Assembly (NCBI GenBank): GCA_014871385.1
Contig: CM026433.1
Span: forward strand, 8,665,078 to 8,729,077
Length of the DNA stretch: 64,000 bases
Direction of reading: 5' to 3'
Source of the DNA: Ceratodon purpureus
Lineage: Eukaryota; Streptophyta; Bryopsida; Pseudoditrichales; Ditrichaceae
Under the pieces are notes generated by a model, which saw only the letters and a program-made list of their open reading frames with translations, did not search any database and had not been told where the DNA came from. The translations under genes were made by a program, and so were the position numbers. Of the stretch, positions 32,198 through 46,400 are shown one piece after another; within the stretch, counting starts at the first letter, position 1; the number at the start of each line of letters is the position of its first letter.

Positions 32198-35100
32198 ATG
32201 GCGCCTCACCTCGGTAACGCTTCATCTCTCTCTATTCTTTTGCGGAATTTTTTTCTCATGTGTTTGTGTCGTGTTTTGGAGGAGGTTTCAGGGAGATGGA
32301 TTTTGGTTTGGTTTTAGGTGGAATGTAGGTTTAGTTGAGCTGAATTTGAGGTGGAATGAGTTGAGGTTGTGTCCGTAGAGGTTAGAGCTCGTTGTTCTCA
32401 GCTAGGTGATGATGGTTTTGCTCCTTTGCGGAATTTTTCTCTCATGTTTTTGAGGAGGTGTTTAGGAGAAGCGGCTCAGGAAGATGGAATTTAATTTGAT
32501 TTTGGTGCATGATGAGTTTAGTTGAGCTGAATTTGGGGTTGGATGAGTTGAGGCGATTTTTCTCGTGTCTTTATGGAGCTAGTTTGAAGGATTTTCTGCG
32601 TCCCAGGGAGATGGATGTAGTTGATTTTAGATTCCGATGTGGTCTCAGTTGAAAAGTAGGTTAAATTGAGCTGGATTTGAGGTTAATTGAGTTAAGATCG
32701 TCTGCGTTGAGACAATGTCTTTGCTTAGCTGTTTGAAGGGCTTACTAGGTATCAGGGAGATCGATTTCAATTTGGTTTCAGGTGCGAAGTGAGTGTACTT
32801 GAGCTGAATCGGAGGTTAAATGAGTTAAGATTACCTGCGTAGAGGTAAGAGCTCGTTGTTCTCAATTAGTTCCAGGGGGAGGACTTAGGTTGAGGATGCA
32901 GAGAATTGAATGGATTTTAACAATTTGTGTGAATGTAGGAGGCGATGTTCCTTTTAAGCTTTCATTGACAGGCTATGGCGGGAATCTAAGCGTTGTGAAG
33001 TTGCCGCCGGTGTGCCGCGATTCGCCGTTAAGCAATCTCCCGGACCTTGTACTTGTAAGAGACATTCTGAATCGTTGCAGTGCTGAGGATCAATCTGTAC
33101 AAATTGATTGCGCAATTTTGTTTGAGTAGTTTTATTGTGATATATATTTTTCATACCTTACTGATCAGTACATCGACCAGTGCCTAAGACAAGTATATTC
33201 GAGCTTGAGCTAATGCATCGACCAGTGCCTAAGACAAGTATATTCGAGCTTGAGCTAATGGATCTTAGATTCAACCAACATGAAATTATTGTCTTAAGTG
33301 TAGTCTTGCTTCTCAAGATTGCCTACCTTTCTCTGATGTAATTTACCGTATTCGTTCTTTTCCCAGCCCTCTCCTTTTCCAGCTGAGACACGAGAAAGCG
33401 CGCTAAGGAAAATCGAAGAGGAACATCTTACTCCTTGCCTAGATGAAGCGGCTAGTGATGTCGCGCTTTGTGGAAAGCAGTGGGACTTCGACTGGTTTGA
33501 TGAAGGTGTGTTCAATATCGTTGATCAGTGATGGCATATAGGGTTTCTGACTGTTCACTTCTCTAGATTCTCGCATCTTTATTTTTGAAGTTGCACAAGC
33601 GGTTTCGACTATGTTGTGAAGAAGTATGTTGTTGCAGCATAATTCTCTGCGTGAAAGTCCTAAGTGGATTCTTGCATTAGGTTCTTTGGAGCTACAGCCA
33701 TCGTTGCCGCGTCTGGCAGTCGCGCCAGTCTGGGAGCCACCTTATAGACGTGGAAAGAACGATGATACAAATGAATGTGGAGTCGAGGACTGGATACCAG
33801 ATTTTGAACAAGTTCGTATTTCTCATGTCTTTTTGAGTTATGTAAGATGCATTGGAGAGGGGAGCTTCAAAAACTTCACTTAAGAGTATTAAACGGTATT
33901 TCCATTATTGTTTTCTGTATTGTGTATTTGGTCATCTATACTAGTATCTTCTCCGGTTTTAAGTATGTACAAATGGCCATCTATATCTTAGTAAGGGTTT
34001 AGAGGTGCTTATTACTACCAGCAAGCAGTTCTGTCAACCCTACACGCCTGGATGTTAGAATTCTAGTGTATTTGGTGACTGATATGGTCACTGCGGGTGT
34101 TTGAGGGTTGGTAAAACTCGAGATCTTAGTGGACTTACTAGATATGTTTTTTTAATTTTTTAATTTTTAAAATTTTTTTTGGTTTCGTTTCCTAAAGTTT
34201 TTCTCTCTTCCAGGTGGAAACCGAACATGCAAACCTCAACTCGCAAAACTCTTCATCGGTTTTACGGAAACCAGGGCATCCTGAGGACTTTGTAAGAGGG
34301 AGCACCAGTAATCATCCCTTTCGACCAGGGGGTTTTGATCTTCCTCAAAGTTCCGGCAAGACTGTCCCTCTTGGAGCATTGAATGGCGATTGGCTACGAG
34401 AAGTACTTCATGGGGGTCCTTTACAAAAAGTTGCCCCAGGTTTCAAGCATGGTATTGATTTTGGATTGCCAGAGGTTAGCGACCTGATCCTCTCACGAAA
34501 CCCCTGTACAAATGAAGGACATGCATCACCTTCTCTACTTGATATATGGAAAAGAACATCTTGCATCTTTGGGAGATTGCTTTGCGGTTGTACTCGTGTT
34601 TGAGAATGATCATTGAATATGAATAAATGCTTGTTTGTTGTAGGATACAAATCATCAAGAAATATCATTATATGTTGCCATGCTCAGTTTATGCACTTTG
34701 CTCTGCTGTTCATTTTCTATTTGGGTTGTGTTGATTCCGTGAACTTGTATTTCCACGTATTCTAAAATTTGCTTTGGGTAACTGTGATTAATTCTTCATT
34801 TCTCGGTGTACAGCCATATCTTGAGCTACAAGACTGGGATGTGACAGCTGACGCTTCAAGATCTGCGGAAGCGCAAGAAAGCTCTGTTTTCAACCATGCA
34901 AGTCTTTCTACGATTTTTTAAATTTTGTATCCCTGGTGCAATTTATGTTCTATTTGTCTCCCAGGTTTTCAGGAAAATAGAGTGTAATAATTATTCTGTC
35001 ACGTTCACGTAGAGGACATTTCTCAGTCTTACTGAATTCAGTACTTGTTAACTGTTCACCGAGCTGACGAGGGAAATGTGAATGTATCTGTGTAGGATGG

Positions 35101-38100
35101 AGGAGTCTCGCGCTTTGATGATCTGTTCAAGAAGAATTGGGAGGAAAATGAGACTCCTGCTGAAAGCGACGAAGAAGAAGGTGTGATTTGTTTCATCATC
35201 TGATATTTATTGCTTCATACCAACTTTTTTTGTTTACTTCCATTAACTTAAGATACGCTTATTTTTCGTTAACTGTTACTTGTTTATTTGTTTAATTATA
35301 ATATTCTTTCAAGTTTGATGAGGTTCTATTATTGGAAGAGGTCGGTTTTCTATGAACGCTAGTTTCTGAAATCACTACTGATACAGCTGATTTAATCTTG
35401 ATTCTGCCATCGTTCAGTTTGCATGCAATTTTATTCATCTATACTATGATCTTTGTGGTTACAAGCTATGAATTGAGAGTTTTTTTTAATGAGATGCTAT
35501 TCTTTGTGCCAGTGAAAGAAATTGATAAGGAAGCAAGTGCAGTATTCCTGGATGTACAAACTGAGACTGTTCATCGGTCTATGCGGGATCAAGAGGTAGT
35601 GTTAGACGAAGTTTTGGGAGATCCCAAAGATGTTGTAAAATCTGCGAAGGCCAACTTAAAGAAGCCTGCTAATAGAGAGGTACATTGTACTAACTTTGTT
35701 CTTTTTTGCATCTTGGGTATGTTTTCACAGAAAATGAAACCTTCTTTTCATTTTCTTTGTGTAGTAGTAATAGGTTGTGGTTATTTAAGGCGTAATTTGA
35801 AGATGTGAAAAATGTTAAATGCTCTACCTAGAGAATTTTAACGTCAGTGAGGCGTATTTATGCTGAATGTTTTATAGTTCTATGTATGGTTTTTTTAACC
35901 TCAGGTTCTGTTTGCTTGTAAATTGTTTTGTTGGAGTTAGTATTGTTCGCAATAGAGTTCCATTATACTGGGATCCCTAGGGGCTGATGGGGAGTGATGA
36001 GCTTTGTCCCGCCTTGAACTTGTCCTAGTAGAGTTATTATGCTCTTTATATTCGCGTTGGAACTGCACTTGTATGTGTTATTGATGACATGTCCTAGGCA
36101 ATCGGGGGTTGCTCAATGCGTATTTTTAATTTTAATGTGCAGGTGTGGGCAGTGATGGAACCTGTTCCAAATATTGCTCAGCGTTTTGAAGAACTTGTGC
36201 CAGACCTGGCTCTCTCTTTTCCGTTTAAGCTGGATACCTTTCAGAAAGAGGTATATCAATTGTAATTTATTCTCCTTTTTCCACTGAAACCTGGATGTTG
36301 GCAAACTATCTGAAAACAAATGCACGTTCTTCATTGTTCATTTTGGTTGAAATTATGCGAGAGGAAACTATGGACTATAGTCGTGGCCAATTGTTCTGAT
36401 GTTGAACAAAGTCTATAAAAACTCGATTGCATTAAGCACTATAGCTCTTGATGTACAAGATTAACACCTTGGCTATGTTGTGATTGGTGGCATGATCATG
36501 ACCAAAGGATCTCCTCCTCTTGCTTCTTCTATCTCTCTTAGCTGCATCGTTTTTCTTGCAGCTAGCCTTTGTCTGAAGCCGTTCTTGTGTGAATTTGCAG
36601 GCAATATATCACCTAGAAAGAAATGAGTCAGTATTCGTAGCAGCACATACATCTGCTGGGAAAACCGTTGTCGCTGAGTATGCTTTCGCGTTGGCTGCCA
36701 AAGTGAGTTCATTTCATCAGTTATCAGTTTTCATAAATGTTTCATATCATTCTATTTATACTTGTGTTAGGACTTGTAGGTGATTTTGAGTTCATTTAAT
36801 CGTATATTGATGAATTGGTTTTGTTACGTGATAATAGCAATGTACGCGAGCAGTATACACCTCTCCCATAAAGACCATCAGCAACCAGAAGTTCCGAGAT
36901 TTTGGTGGGAAATTTGATGTGGGTCTGCTGACTGGTGATGTTAGTTTGCGGCCAGAGGCGTCCTGCCTCATCATGACAACAGAAATTTTGCGCTCTATGT
37001 TGTACAAGGGTGCCGATATTATTCGAGATATTGAGTGGGTACGCTCTATTAAACTCCAATTTCAGATTCGCATGCCCTTTGCGAACAGATTCTTGTTTGC
37101 TAAGCTTGTCCATTTACATTGACTATTCTCCTTTGTTTTCCGTCCGATTGAGAAAATCACGAGTACTTGGAAGTGGGCAATCTGGGAGATCGATAGTATA
37201 ACTCTTTGGAGAAAGTAGTCAAGTTGTAGTAGTGTATATCATTGTTCTGTCCCTGCAATTTCTTTTAGAAAGATTCTCAAGGCAAGAACGAGTGAAAATG
37301 ATTGAATGATTAATGACGACATTTACTTCCCTAGTTATGAGTCATCCAACATTTAGTTTTTCATGTGGGTGTCGGCTGGGATCAAGCGTTATATGGCAAG
37401 CCGAAATACTTACCTCAGGCCTTGTAACCACTGCAGGTGATTTTTGATGAGGTACATTATGTAAATGATGTGGAGAGGGGTGTGGTGTGGGAGGAGGTGA
37501 TAATTATGTTGCCGCCTCATGTTAACTTGGTTATGCTGTCTGCCACTGTAAGTTCTCTTAAACTCTTGAGTTTCTTGAATATTCGTCTATGTCATATATC
37601 ATGCGAGAAATATATTGTAGATGTCATTCCAGGATTTTCAAAAGAGAGAGTTCCCAGAACTCATCTGTCTACTACAAGTGTTGAAGAATTGTGACTGATT
37701 ACATTTTTTGAATTCTTTGATGTCAGGTACCAAACACATTTGAGTTCGCAGATTGGATAGGCAGGACGAAGAAGAAAAAGATCTACGTGACAGGGTAAGG
37801 ATTTTCTGTTAAATTTGAAGCGCTTGTAAGTGCTTGCAACAAGGAGACTGATAATTGTCATTAGGGTAGTGAAGCGGTACTCTCTAGGTAACTACTACCA
37901 GAAGCTCAGTGGAACGATTGCTATGTTTTATCTAGATATCGTCTCAGAGCGATGTTTGTTTTTGCTGTTTCAGAACTATGCAGAGACCAGTTCCACTGGA
38001 GCATTGCATATACTATGGAGGGGAACTGTATAAAATCTGCGAGCAGTCAACGTTTTTACCAGAAGGTATCAAAGAGGCCCAGAAAGCACATCTTGCAAAG

Positions 38101-41100
38101 ACAACTAAGTCCTCTGCAGGCTCTGGTGTAGGAAGTCCTGGTCAGGGTCGTGGAGGAGGCACCCAAGGACGTGGGGGAGGACCCCCTGGTCGCGGTGGCG
38201 GTATGGCAGGGAGGGGAGGTGATAATCAAAAGGGGGGAGGCCGGAAGGGACCCACTTCAAAACAAGTTGCTCAGGGAACAATTGATTCTGCGATGCGTGG
38301 AGGTGGCACTGGTTGGAGGTCAGAAACCTCACAGTGGTACACACTTATCAACAACCTCAATAAGAAGGGGTTACTCCCTGTATGTTGATCTTTCACTTTT
38401 ACCCTTCAATGTGCACCCAATCTTTGGTTCTCTCTACAAGTAATCTGCTCAGCTTACCCATGCGTAGCTTGCCATGACACAAGTTCTAAACTTCGTTGTA
38501 TCAATTTGTCACTACCTTATGATGTTTCCGCTTACATAGATGCTTTTTGGCAGGTGGTGGTATTCTGTTTCTCAAAGAACAGATGTGATCAATCAGCTGA
38601 CAGTTTAAGTTCAATCGATCTTACAATACAGACTGAGAAGAGTGAGATATACATGTTCTGTCAGAAGGCTTTCTCCCGATTGAAGGGATCTGATCGACGA
38701 CTACCTCAGGTATGAATTAATATGATCCTTCACTTTTACATACTTCCGTTAAACTGTTCTCTCTTTGACCTCAACGCATGAATGTGAGAAGTTGACTCTA
38801 AACCTGTATTTGTCATTCAGTCAAGTTTCTCTGCAGTAGCGTATACTGGTATTGGTTTGGGAGTGACAAATTTTCTGGTATTTAGGTGGTGCGTGTGGGA
38901 GAGCTGCTGAAGCGGGGTATTGGTGTACATCACGCTGGCTTGCTACCTATAGTGAAAGAGGTGGTGGAAATGCTCTTCTGTCGTGGTGTCATCAAGGTTT
39001 ACTCTCAAAACCTCAGCACATTTTGGTTTTACAGCTATTTTTAGTCGCTTACTGCAACGAAGGGTATCGAAAGTTCCTCATGAGTTGTCTTGACAATGTG
39101 CAGGTCTTGTTCTCTACAGAAACGTTTGCTATGGGTGTGAACGCTCCAGCTAGGACGGTGCGCATAACCTCATATTTATTGAAAGCTTTTGTGCTAGGTT
39201 TTTTTATCAGCATATGCGTATTGCTAAGCTCAAGCAATATGCGTACTACTTGGGATTTATGAACTTAGTTATTTGTCACGCATTTGATTGATCATTGTGC
39301 ATTGTGGTAGTACATAATAGAGTTTTTAGTTTTAGTAACTAGAAGGTGGCTTTGAAGAGTAACGTACATGCAATGTTATGTTCCGATGGCATCATCTTGA
39401 CGCCTCCAGTATTGCATGAATTATCTGCAGGTAGCCTTTCATAGTCTGCGGAAGCATGATGGAAAGACATTCCGACAAATTTTACCTGGCGAATACACAC
39501 AGATGGCAGGACGGGCTGGTCGACGTGGTCTGGATAAGGTCTTCTTTTGCATTTTCACCTGATTTCTGCACTTATCAAATTCAGTTACTACTTGTATTCT
39601 AGTGGCGGTGTTGGCGGTCCTGATTCTGTGATTTTTTCATTAGCTGCCACGGCCAGTTGCTGTTAAAGTAGAAAATTACACTGGTTTGCATTCATTTCTA
39701 TGTGAATTATGTAATAGGAGTGCATCATTATTGTAGACTGTTGTACTATGGGCTATTTAACGACTGAAGTGGCGTGTCCAACTCGGTTATTATTGATTCT
39801 AACATACTGGTTACCGGTTCGGATTTTTAGGTGGGCACGGTTGTGATAATGTGCTGGGATGATATTCCAGAAGAGGGAGATTTGAAGCGCCTGTTGACTG
39901 GAAAGCCAACTAAACTGGAATCTCAATTTCGCCTCACATACAGCATGATACTCAATTTACTTCGGGTTGAAGACCTTAAGGTAAGTCAACTTATCGGTAG
40001 TGGCGCTACCGAGATTAGCTTTCCCATTGGTGGTATGGCTTATTGCAGACCTTAGATATATTATTATGTGCTTTTAGGAACGTCTTGATTCGTAGACCTT
40101 TCGATATGTCATATCTTGGTTGGTTTTGGTTAAATCTTGCTGCTTCATGGGTCTTCTTTGAGGATAGGTGGAATGATTGTGGGGTCAATATCAGTGCAAT
40201 GCATTAACCCTGCGTACTGGGATGTGTATCTGCATAATTAGATGATTGTTGGTGTTCCACCTAATACTGATGGAACGCCTTACTCAATTATCGCAATCTA
40301 AATGGGTTAGTAGTGATCGAAATCATAGGAGGATTGACTTGATGCCTTTCCCAATTGAATCACATCGTTTTTCAGGCATATTCATTTATTAGTAAAGGCT
40401 GTACCTAGATTCTTTTTCATTAGACTGCTGTTCTGTTTTCTCGGAGTAAAATGTTTTCTATCTTGAACTTGCAGGTAGAGGATATGCTCAAACGGAGCTT
40501 TGCTGAATTCCATGCTCAACGTGCTCTTCCTGAGCAGCAACAACAACTCTTAGAACGAGAAGGTGCCCTTTCAAAGATGAACGTTCAAATCGAGTAAGGA
40601 TTTACCTTCTTCTGTGCTGTTTGTTGCAAATTATGCTAGTTACTGCTTCAAAAGATCATTTTGTATTTGGATCATTATAAACATTTGCTTACAGAATTAC
40701 AACATTTTTGCAGTTGTATACTTGGTGAGCCGTCTATAGAGGACTACTTCAAGGTTTCTCTAGAGTATGACAAGTTAGGAGACAAGATCCAAGAGGCTGT
40801 TATGCAGTCTAGGGGAGGACAGCAAGCACTCGTTGCAGGGCGAGTGGTGCTAGTTCGTAATGCTATTGTACGTTCGAACCACGGTCTTGACTGTTGTTGA
40901 TGTTCTTTGCTTCAATGTCTTCGCATTGTGGGGCACCTCCCTAGCAGGTATTCTGTGCTGTTTGATTCCTTTCTACGCACTGGTTCTAGAGTTTTCTGTC
41001 CTCCTGCACTCAAAGTGAGTGCCTTTATTACAGGTGCCAGTCCCTACCTTGGGGGTGATAGTGCGAGCGGGCACAGGGAACGCAAAATCTCCTATTGTAC

Positions 41101-43455
41101 TAGCTCTTCACAGGGCTCCTCTTCCTGCTGAAAGAGGAAATCCTGCCAAATCAGCTGTTGCTAAAGCGACCAATGAGCTTGCACAAGAAGGGTATTTCAT
41201 CAGTAAAAAAGGGAGAGACAACAGTGATGATTTCTTTATGGGTGTTGGATCTCGCAAAGGAACTGGGGTCATGAAAATCACACTGCCTCATTATGGAACA
41301 GCTGCGGGTTTAGGCTATGTGGTCATGGAAGTAGACAATCACGGATTTCTCAGTCTATGTAAAGCTAAGATACGTGTTGATTCTGCTCGGCTATTGGAGG
41401 ATAATTCTCCTGCTGCATACACATCAACTGTGAAGGAGCTTCTTCAACTCGAACAAGAATATCCTGGCCAGGATCCTCCTGCACTAGATCTTTTGAAAGG
41501 TAAATATGAAGAAATCTTACAAGCTATACTGTACGTTGTAGGGCCTCACATTTTTTAACAGTTTATTAGCTGTTAGGTAGTAGTACACTTCCAGAGAACG
41601 AGCTGCTAGTTATTATAAGCTATACTAGGTGTCTGGGGTTGGTTTCGAAGGTTTTGAATCTAAACATTTGTAAACGACACCGATATTTTCGCTTAAAGAT
41701 TCCCGGTGTAGTTTTATTGCATTGCTGCAAAGATCCAAAGCTTTGCGTGACGCTAACGTAAGTTTTTGTTTCAAAATATGGCAGATTTGAAGTTTACTGA
41801 TTTTGATGTAGTGGAGGCATATCGAAGACAGCAGTCTTTGCTTGAGGTTTTGGCACATAACAAGTGCCATAAATGTCCTAAGCTTCAAGAACACTACACT
41901 CTTGTGAAGAACCAGCACATATTGAAAGAGCGAGTTAAAGAGCTGAAATACGAGCTTTCTGATGCAGCACTCCAGCAAATGCCTGACTTTGGGAAAAGGG
42001 TAAGATGGATTTTGTAGACGAAATAGATGGTTTATTGAACTGAATCTTGTTGCTTATTATTGTGGATGTTAGTTAATAAAAATTTGGTATCCGGAAATAG
42101 GGGCTTAAACTTCTGTGTCGTTGATGGGAGAGATGTTCCTACGATCTTAACTTGTTCACTAAAGTGTATTAGCTGGATGTGCAATCATGAAAACGTTACG
42201 GATTGAAGTTTTCTTATCAAAATGAGACCAAGCTGTATTGTTTCGATTTCATGATCTGCTGTAGTGGTCCCAAATTTCTGAAAATTTCAAATTGTTTTGA
42301 GGTTGAACATATCCTTAACCTTAATTCATATGGCTGCGTGCAGATAGAGGTGTTGCAGGAAGTGGGGTGCATAGATGCTGAACTTGTTGTGCAGCTCAAG
42401 GGACGGGTGGCCTGTGAACTTAATAGCTGCGACGAGCTAATCGCTACAGAGTGTCTTTTCGACAACCAGTTGGGTGATTTAACCCCTGCAGAGGCCGTCG
42501 CACTTCTATCCTCTTTGGTCTTCCAGCAGAAGGACGCTAGTGAGCCTATGCTGACGGAACGTCTGGAACAGGCTAAAGACAGGTATTTTTCCTTATCTCA
42601 TTACCTCTAATGATAAGGCGTGCTAACATTCAGAGTACTTGCTCAATCGCCAGTAGAGGTGGTTCAGTTCCTTCGTGAATATTATATCTAGAATTCTCAT
42701 CGTATGCTGGAGTTGTGAGGTTACACTGTATCGTTGCAGTTAAGTAGATAGAGCACCTTACAATTGTTCAGCCATGAGTGTAACTGGCCTAACTATTTGG
42801 TTGATTAACAGGCTCTATAATACAGCTATTAGGCTCGGACATGTTCAAAAGAGCTTTGATTTGTCACTTGATCCGGAAGACTATGCACGTGGCAACCTAA
42901 AGTTTGGTCTTATGGAAGTTGTTTATGAATGGGCCAAGGTACGTGCTTGTTTTTATTCACTTTCCGGAAGTAGCATGAAATCATTTCACAAAATCTTCTC
43001 AAAGAGTTTGTTTTCTATCCAAAATCACAGGGCCTTTTAGCATGTTTGAGGTAGTTAATTGTTCTAATGTTTAGTTGGATACATCTTGTTGACTCGGCTG
43101 AAAACTTGGGTCGGCTTTATCATGGAGCATCTTTATCGAAAGTTCTATATCATAGATTGTGTCTGCCTGGAGTTCAATTGATCATCACAACGTTCTTTAT
43201 CTGATGCTGGCTGTGAAACTGGTGCTGAAACAGGGAACTCCTTTTGCTGACATCTGTGAGATCACAAACGTCCCAGAAGGCTCTATTGTACGTACAATTG
43301 TGAGGCTTGACGAGACATGTCGGGAGTTTAGAAATGCAGCTCGACTTATCGGTGATTCAACTCTCTTCGAGAAAATGGAGCAGGCATCAAATGCCATCAA
43401 ACGTGACATTGTGTTTGCAGCTAGCCTGTATGTCACAGGTGTTCCTGTTGTATAA
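32198..43455 (+). CDS. SKI2: SKI2-type DExH RNA helicase, complete gene, 26 exons
   Basis: Exons: 32198-32213, 32939-33054, 33367-33507, 33638-33811, 34214-34474, 34814-34897, 35096-35180, 35513-35679, 36143-36250, 36601-36702, 36838-37038, 37437-37547, 37727-37794, 37974-38379, 38554-38709, 38886-38996, 39104-39157, 39431-39538, 39831-39980, 40475-40593, 40714-40867, 41034-41499, 41785-41999, 42344-42582, 42812-42938, 43234-43455. The joined frame is open: 1386 aa, in the family range. Motifs: AHTSAGKT (399-406), DEVH (489-492), LSAT (519-522), [21 protein letters not shown] (811-820), and a C-terminal DSHCT region ending [12 protein letters not shown]2 unwinds RNA for the cytoplasmic exosome with SKI3 and SKI8. 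A Gly/Arg-rich insert (about 589-630) follows the first RecA domain. Exon 6 ends in a GC donor. The start ATGGCGCCTCACCTCG is short exon 1; the end of exon 3 was chosen to keep the frame. Confidence 0.95.
33171..33260 (+). repeat. 45-bp perfect tandem duplication in SKI2 intron 2
   Basis: Two adjacent copies of a 45-bp unit beginning CATCGACCAGTGCCTAAGAC (33171-33215, 33216-33260) are identical. The copy lies within an intron and does not affect the coding sequence. Confidence 0.95.
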
Positions 43456-46400
43456 CAATTCAAAGATTGTATCATTTTCCCATCATTGGTGTTTATGAAT
43501 TGATTCTGTACCCTGTATCCTCTGTAATCTAATTTCTTAGTAATCATCAATGCATTTATCTCTTGGCAACCACATGACGGGCTCCCTTAAAGTTGGTCTA
43601 TAAATAGAACCTCTAACACATTGTACCTAAGTTTTTCTAATTCAACAGGTTTTGCAAGAGGCTCGCTTCCACGGTTCCACCCTGTTACCTGCTTAAAGAT
43701 AGTGCATACAATTCAGACTTGATTAATACCCACACATTCAGCCCGTGGTGCCGGTTGAGTGCGAATTTATTCGGTACGCTTAGACTCATACTCCATATTT
43801 TCAAAACATAAGTACACAATCTGACATGGATTAGATCAGAAATTTTGAATCAGTTCATCTTAATCGGTATCTTCTCTGAACTGCCCCCCGGAAAAACAGC
43901 TTAGTCAGATCCTCTATACAGTTTTCTGTGTCCCTTGTGGTCGCTCATGTGAGCTCCAGTTCAGCAGAATTGGAGGACGTTGTACAGGAAACCCTTGGCT
44001 AGACTTTTCCGGGTTTATCGTGCACTAATTCTATGATCCAAATGCTTCTATCATCAAAGAAAAAGGACTAACTTACATCTCAGCCAAGGTTGGAAGGCGC
44101 TTCATCGTACATTGGAGACCCAGATCTCTCAGAAAGGGGCTCCTCAACCAGCCACAAATGTTCCGCATGCTCACCATGCGGGTTGGAAATTCTGTCATCC
44201 ACCATTCGCATTGAAAGCCACGCCTCCAAACGCCGAACCTGCCACATCCCTCAGAACCCTCACAGCCTCAGAACCGCCGAAAATGATTCAGTCGACACAT
44301 CTTCTCACGTCCAAAGCCGACACATATCTTCTGCCACCTGACAATTGTTCGAGCCCAATAGAATGCCATTCACATTGGAGTTGAAGAGAAGCTTTACCTG
44401 GGATAATGGAACCACAACCATGTCTTGACGTTCATCGGCAATCCAAGTAGCTCTCGGCGGATCGTTCTTTTCAGCAGCCCCACAATCAACAACATAGTTA
44501 GATGGTACCCTCAGACGCAGAATTTACAACTTCAAACTTGTAAGAACCTTCCGGCCTAAACCCTAAATTCACTCCATCTTTCTCCATGAGGGTGGTGAGG
44601 AAAGACCATGACAAGGGGTTCGATGTGGCACACGAGGCTCGAAGAAGAATTATCCGAAACAAGCTCGTGCACAGCTCCAAGCCCATAGCTGCGGTCGCCG
44701 TAGAGACCACCTTGTCTAACCTTCTCCGGCAGAGGATACTCCACCACGTCGCCTTCGATAATTTCTCCATTTGCTCGCGTTTCCCAACAGTTTCTCCTGC
44801 GCTGACGACGAGCAACTGTAACTTCAGTCCTATCAATGTGCTGTTAAATAGACGACGTTGCAATCAATTATATGTACAGTGCATATCATCAAACTCCTCA
44901 GAAACCATTTAGTGTTCGTTCAAAGAAACCTGGCGAATTCGGGCTTCCAAAGAGTCTGATGTTAATACTGCGGTGGCGGGGCTGCTATCAAACTGGGTTC
45001 GAAGCTCAAGGTGACATTCCAAAATAAAGATAGCCAAGGGCGAAAGATTTCTTACCTTCGAGATGATTTGGACGCATCCCTTGAGGACCGAAGCCTAATT
45101 TCTCTCGTTCTCCTTCGAGACCAGGGAATTGTGCGATTGCAATATCCAATGCAGGCACTTGTGCAAGTTACGGAAACTTTTTGGCAAGAAAGATGAGCTG
45201 CTTGAGGTGGCAAGTATACGCTGTGGAGGTACGTTCCGGATGCAACAAACGTCGCCATGGCCATGTGTTTGGATTGGAAAGAAAGATTGTGCTTCTTATC
45301 ACAGTGATGTTCGTTCCCCTCCGTCGCGTTGCTGCTCAAGAATGATGCTTTTGTTGACAACTGCTGCGTTTATGTTTGCTGCCGTTTCCATTCCCCTCTC
45401 CGTTTGTCATCACCTCTTCGTTTGTCACCGGCGCTGTTGATTGTTTTCGGGACAAAGAATCCTTGATTTGTTATGAAATGACAATCTTTTCTAGGCATAA
45501 TTACATGTTTTGACAGTTCGGGCAGCATACGTACGTTATGGACTCAGATTTGTGACGGACAGAATTTAATAAAGAAATGTTGAAAAGTGTCAGGAGAGTA
45601 AGAGCAGTTGGCCTTCTAGATTCGTAGGCAATGCACGAGAGGGAAGGTTTGAAGGACACAATCAGGTAAGAACTCTATTAACTGAGAAGGAAAAGTGGGC
45701 GAGGGCTGTCGGAGCAAGGGGTGCTGGAGAATTTCCTTTGATATCCATCCTACAATGCGAGAAATTTTGAAAACCGATGCTGCTGATAATATAAACAAGA
45801 GCAGGCTCAAGAAAGAGGGTCTGGCACTTGAGGCTGACCTACGGAGGGTGAGAACATGGATGAAGTGGTTCCTGTGCCATAGAAACTGAGCAGTTTTGAA
45901 GAACAGGTAGGAGGTGAAGCTCAAGAACTGGAGATTGAACGACATTTTTGAAGTTAAGATCGGAAGGACACTAGCTCAAAGCATATCTACTCAATCAGGT
46001 TTTAGCGTGAAATCTCAAAACATGATTCACAATTCTCAATTCTGTTGTGTTCTGTCCGATTGAACTTAAGGTGTTTCAACCTCCAAGACCAACAACACGA
46101 GCATCCTCAACAATGGCATGATTCTGGTGCAAGGATCAAAGACGAAAAAGATCCATAACAAACAGAGATTATAATACAAACAAGAACTTTCAACACGAGA
46201 TCTGGACCTCACAAACTATGAACCAGGTATTCTCATAAACCCCACATGTCTGTCTATGAGAGTTCGTTTGCATTTTCTCTGGATGCTAAAAAATATACGT
46301 TCCAAATACAACGGCATCCACATTAGGTTTCCTCAATACAATGATCACTCAAGGACCCCAAGAAAGTACAAAGGGGCATCATGATATGAAAGCCTCTGCA

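Noticed and set aside
45052..45440. Overlapping open frames on both strands near 45.2 kb
   Set aside because: Composition is plausible but neither strand gives a consistent start, splice context or known domain.
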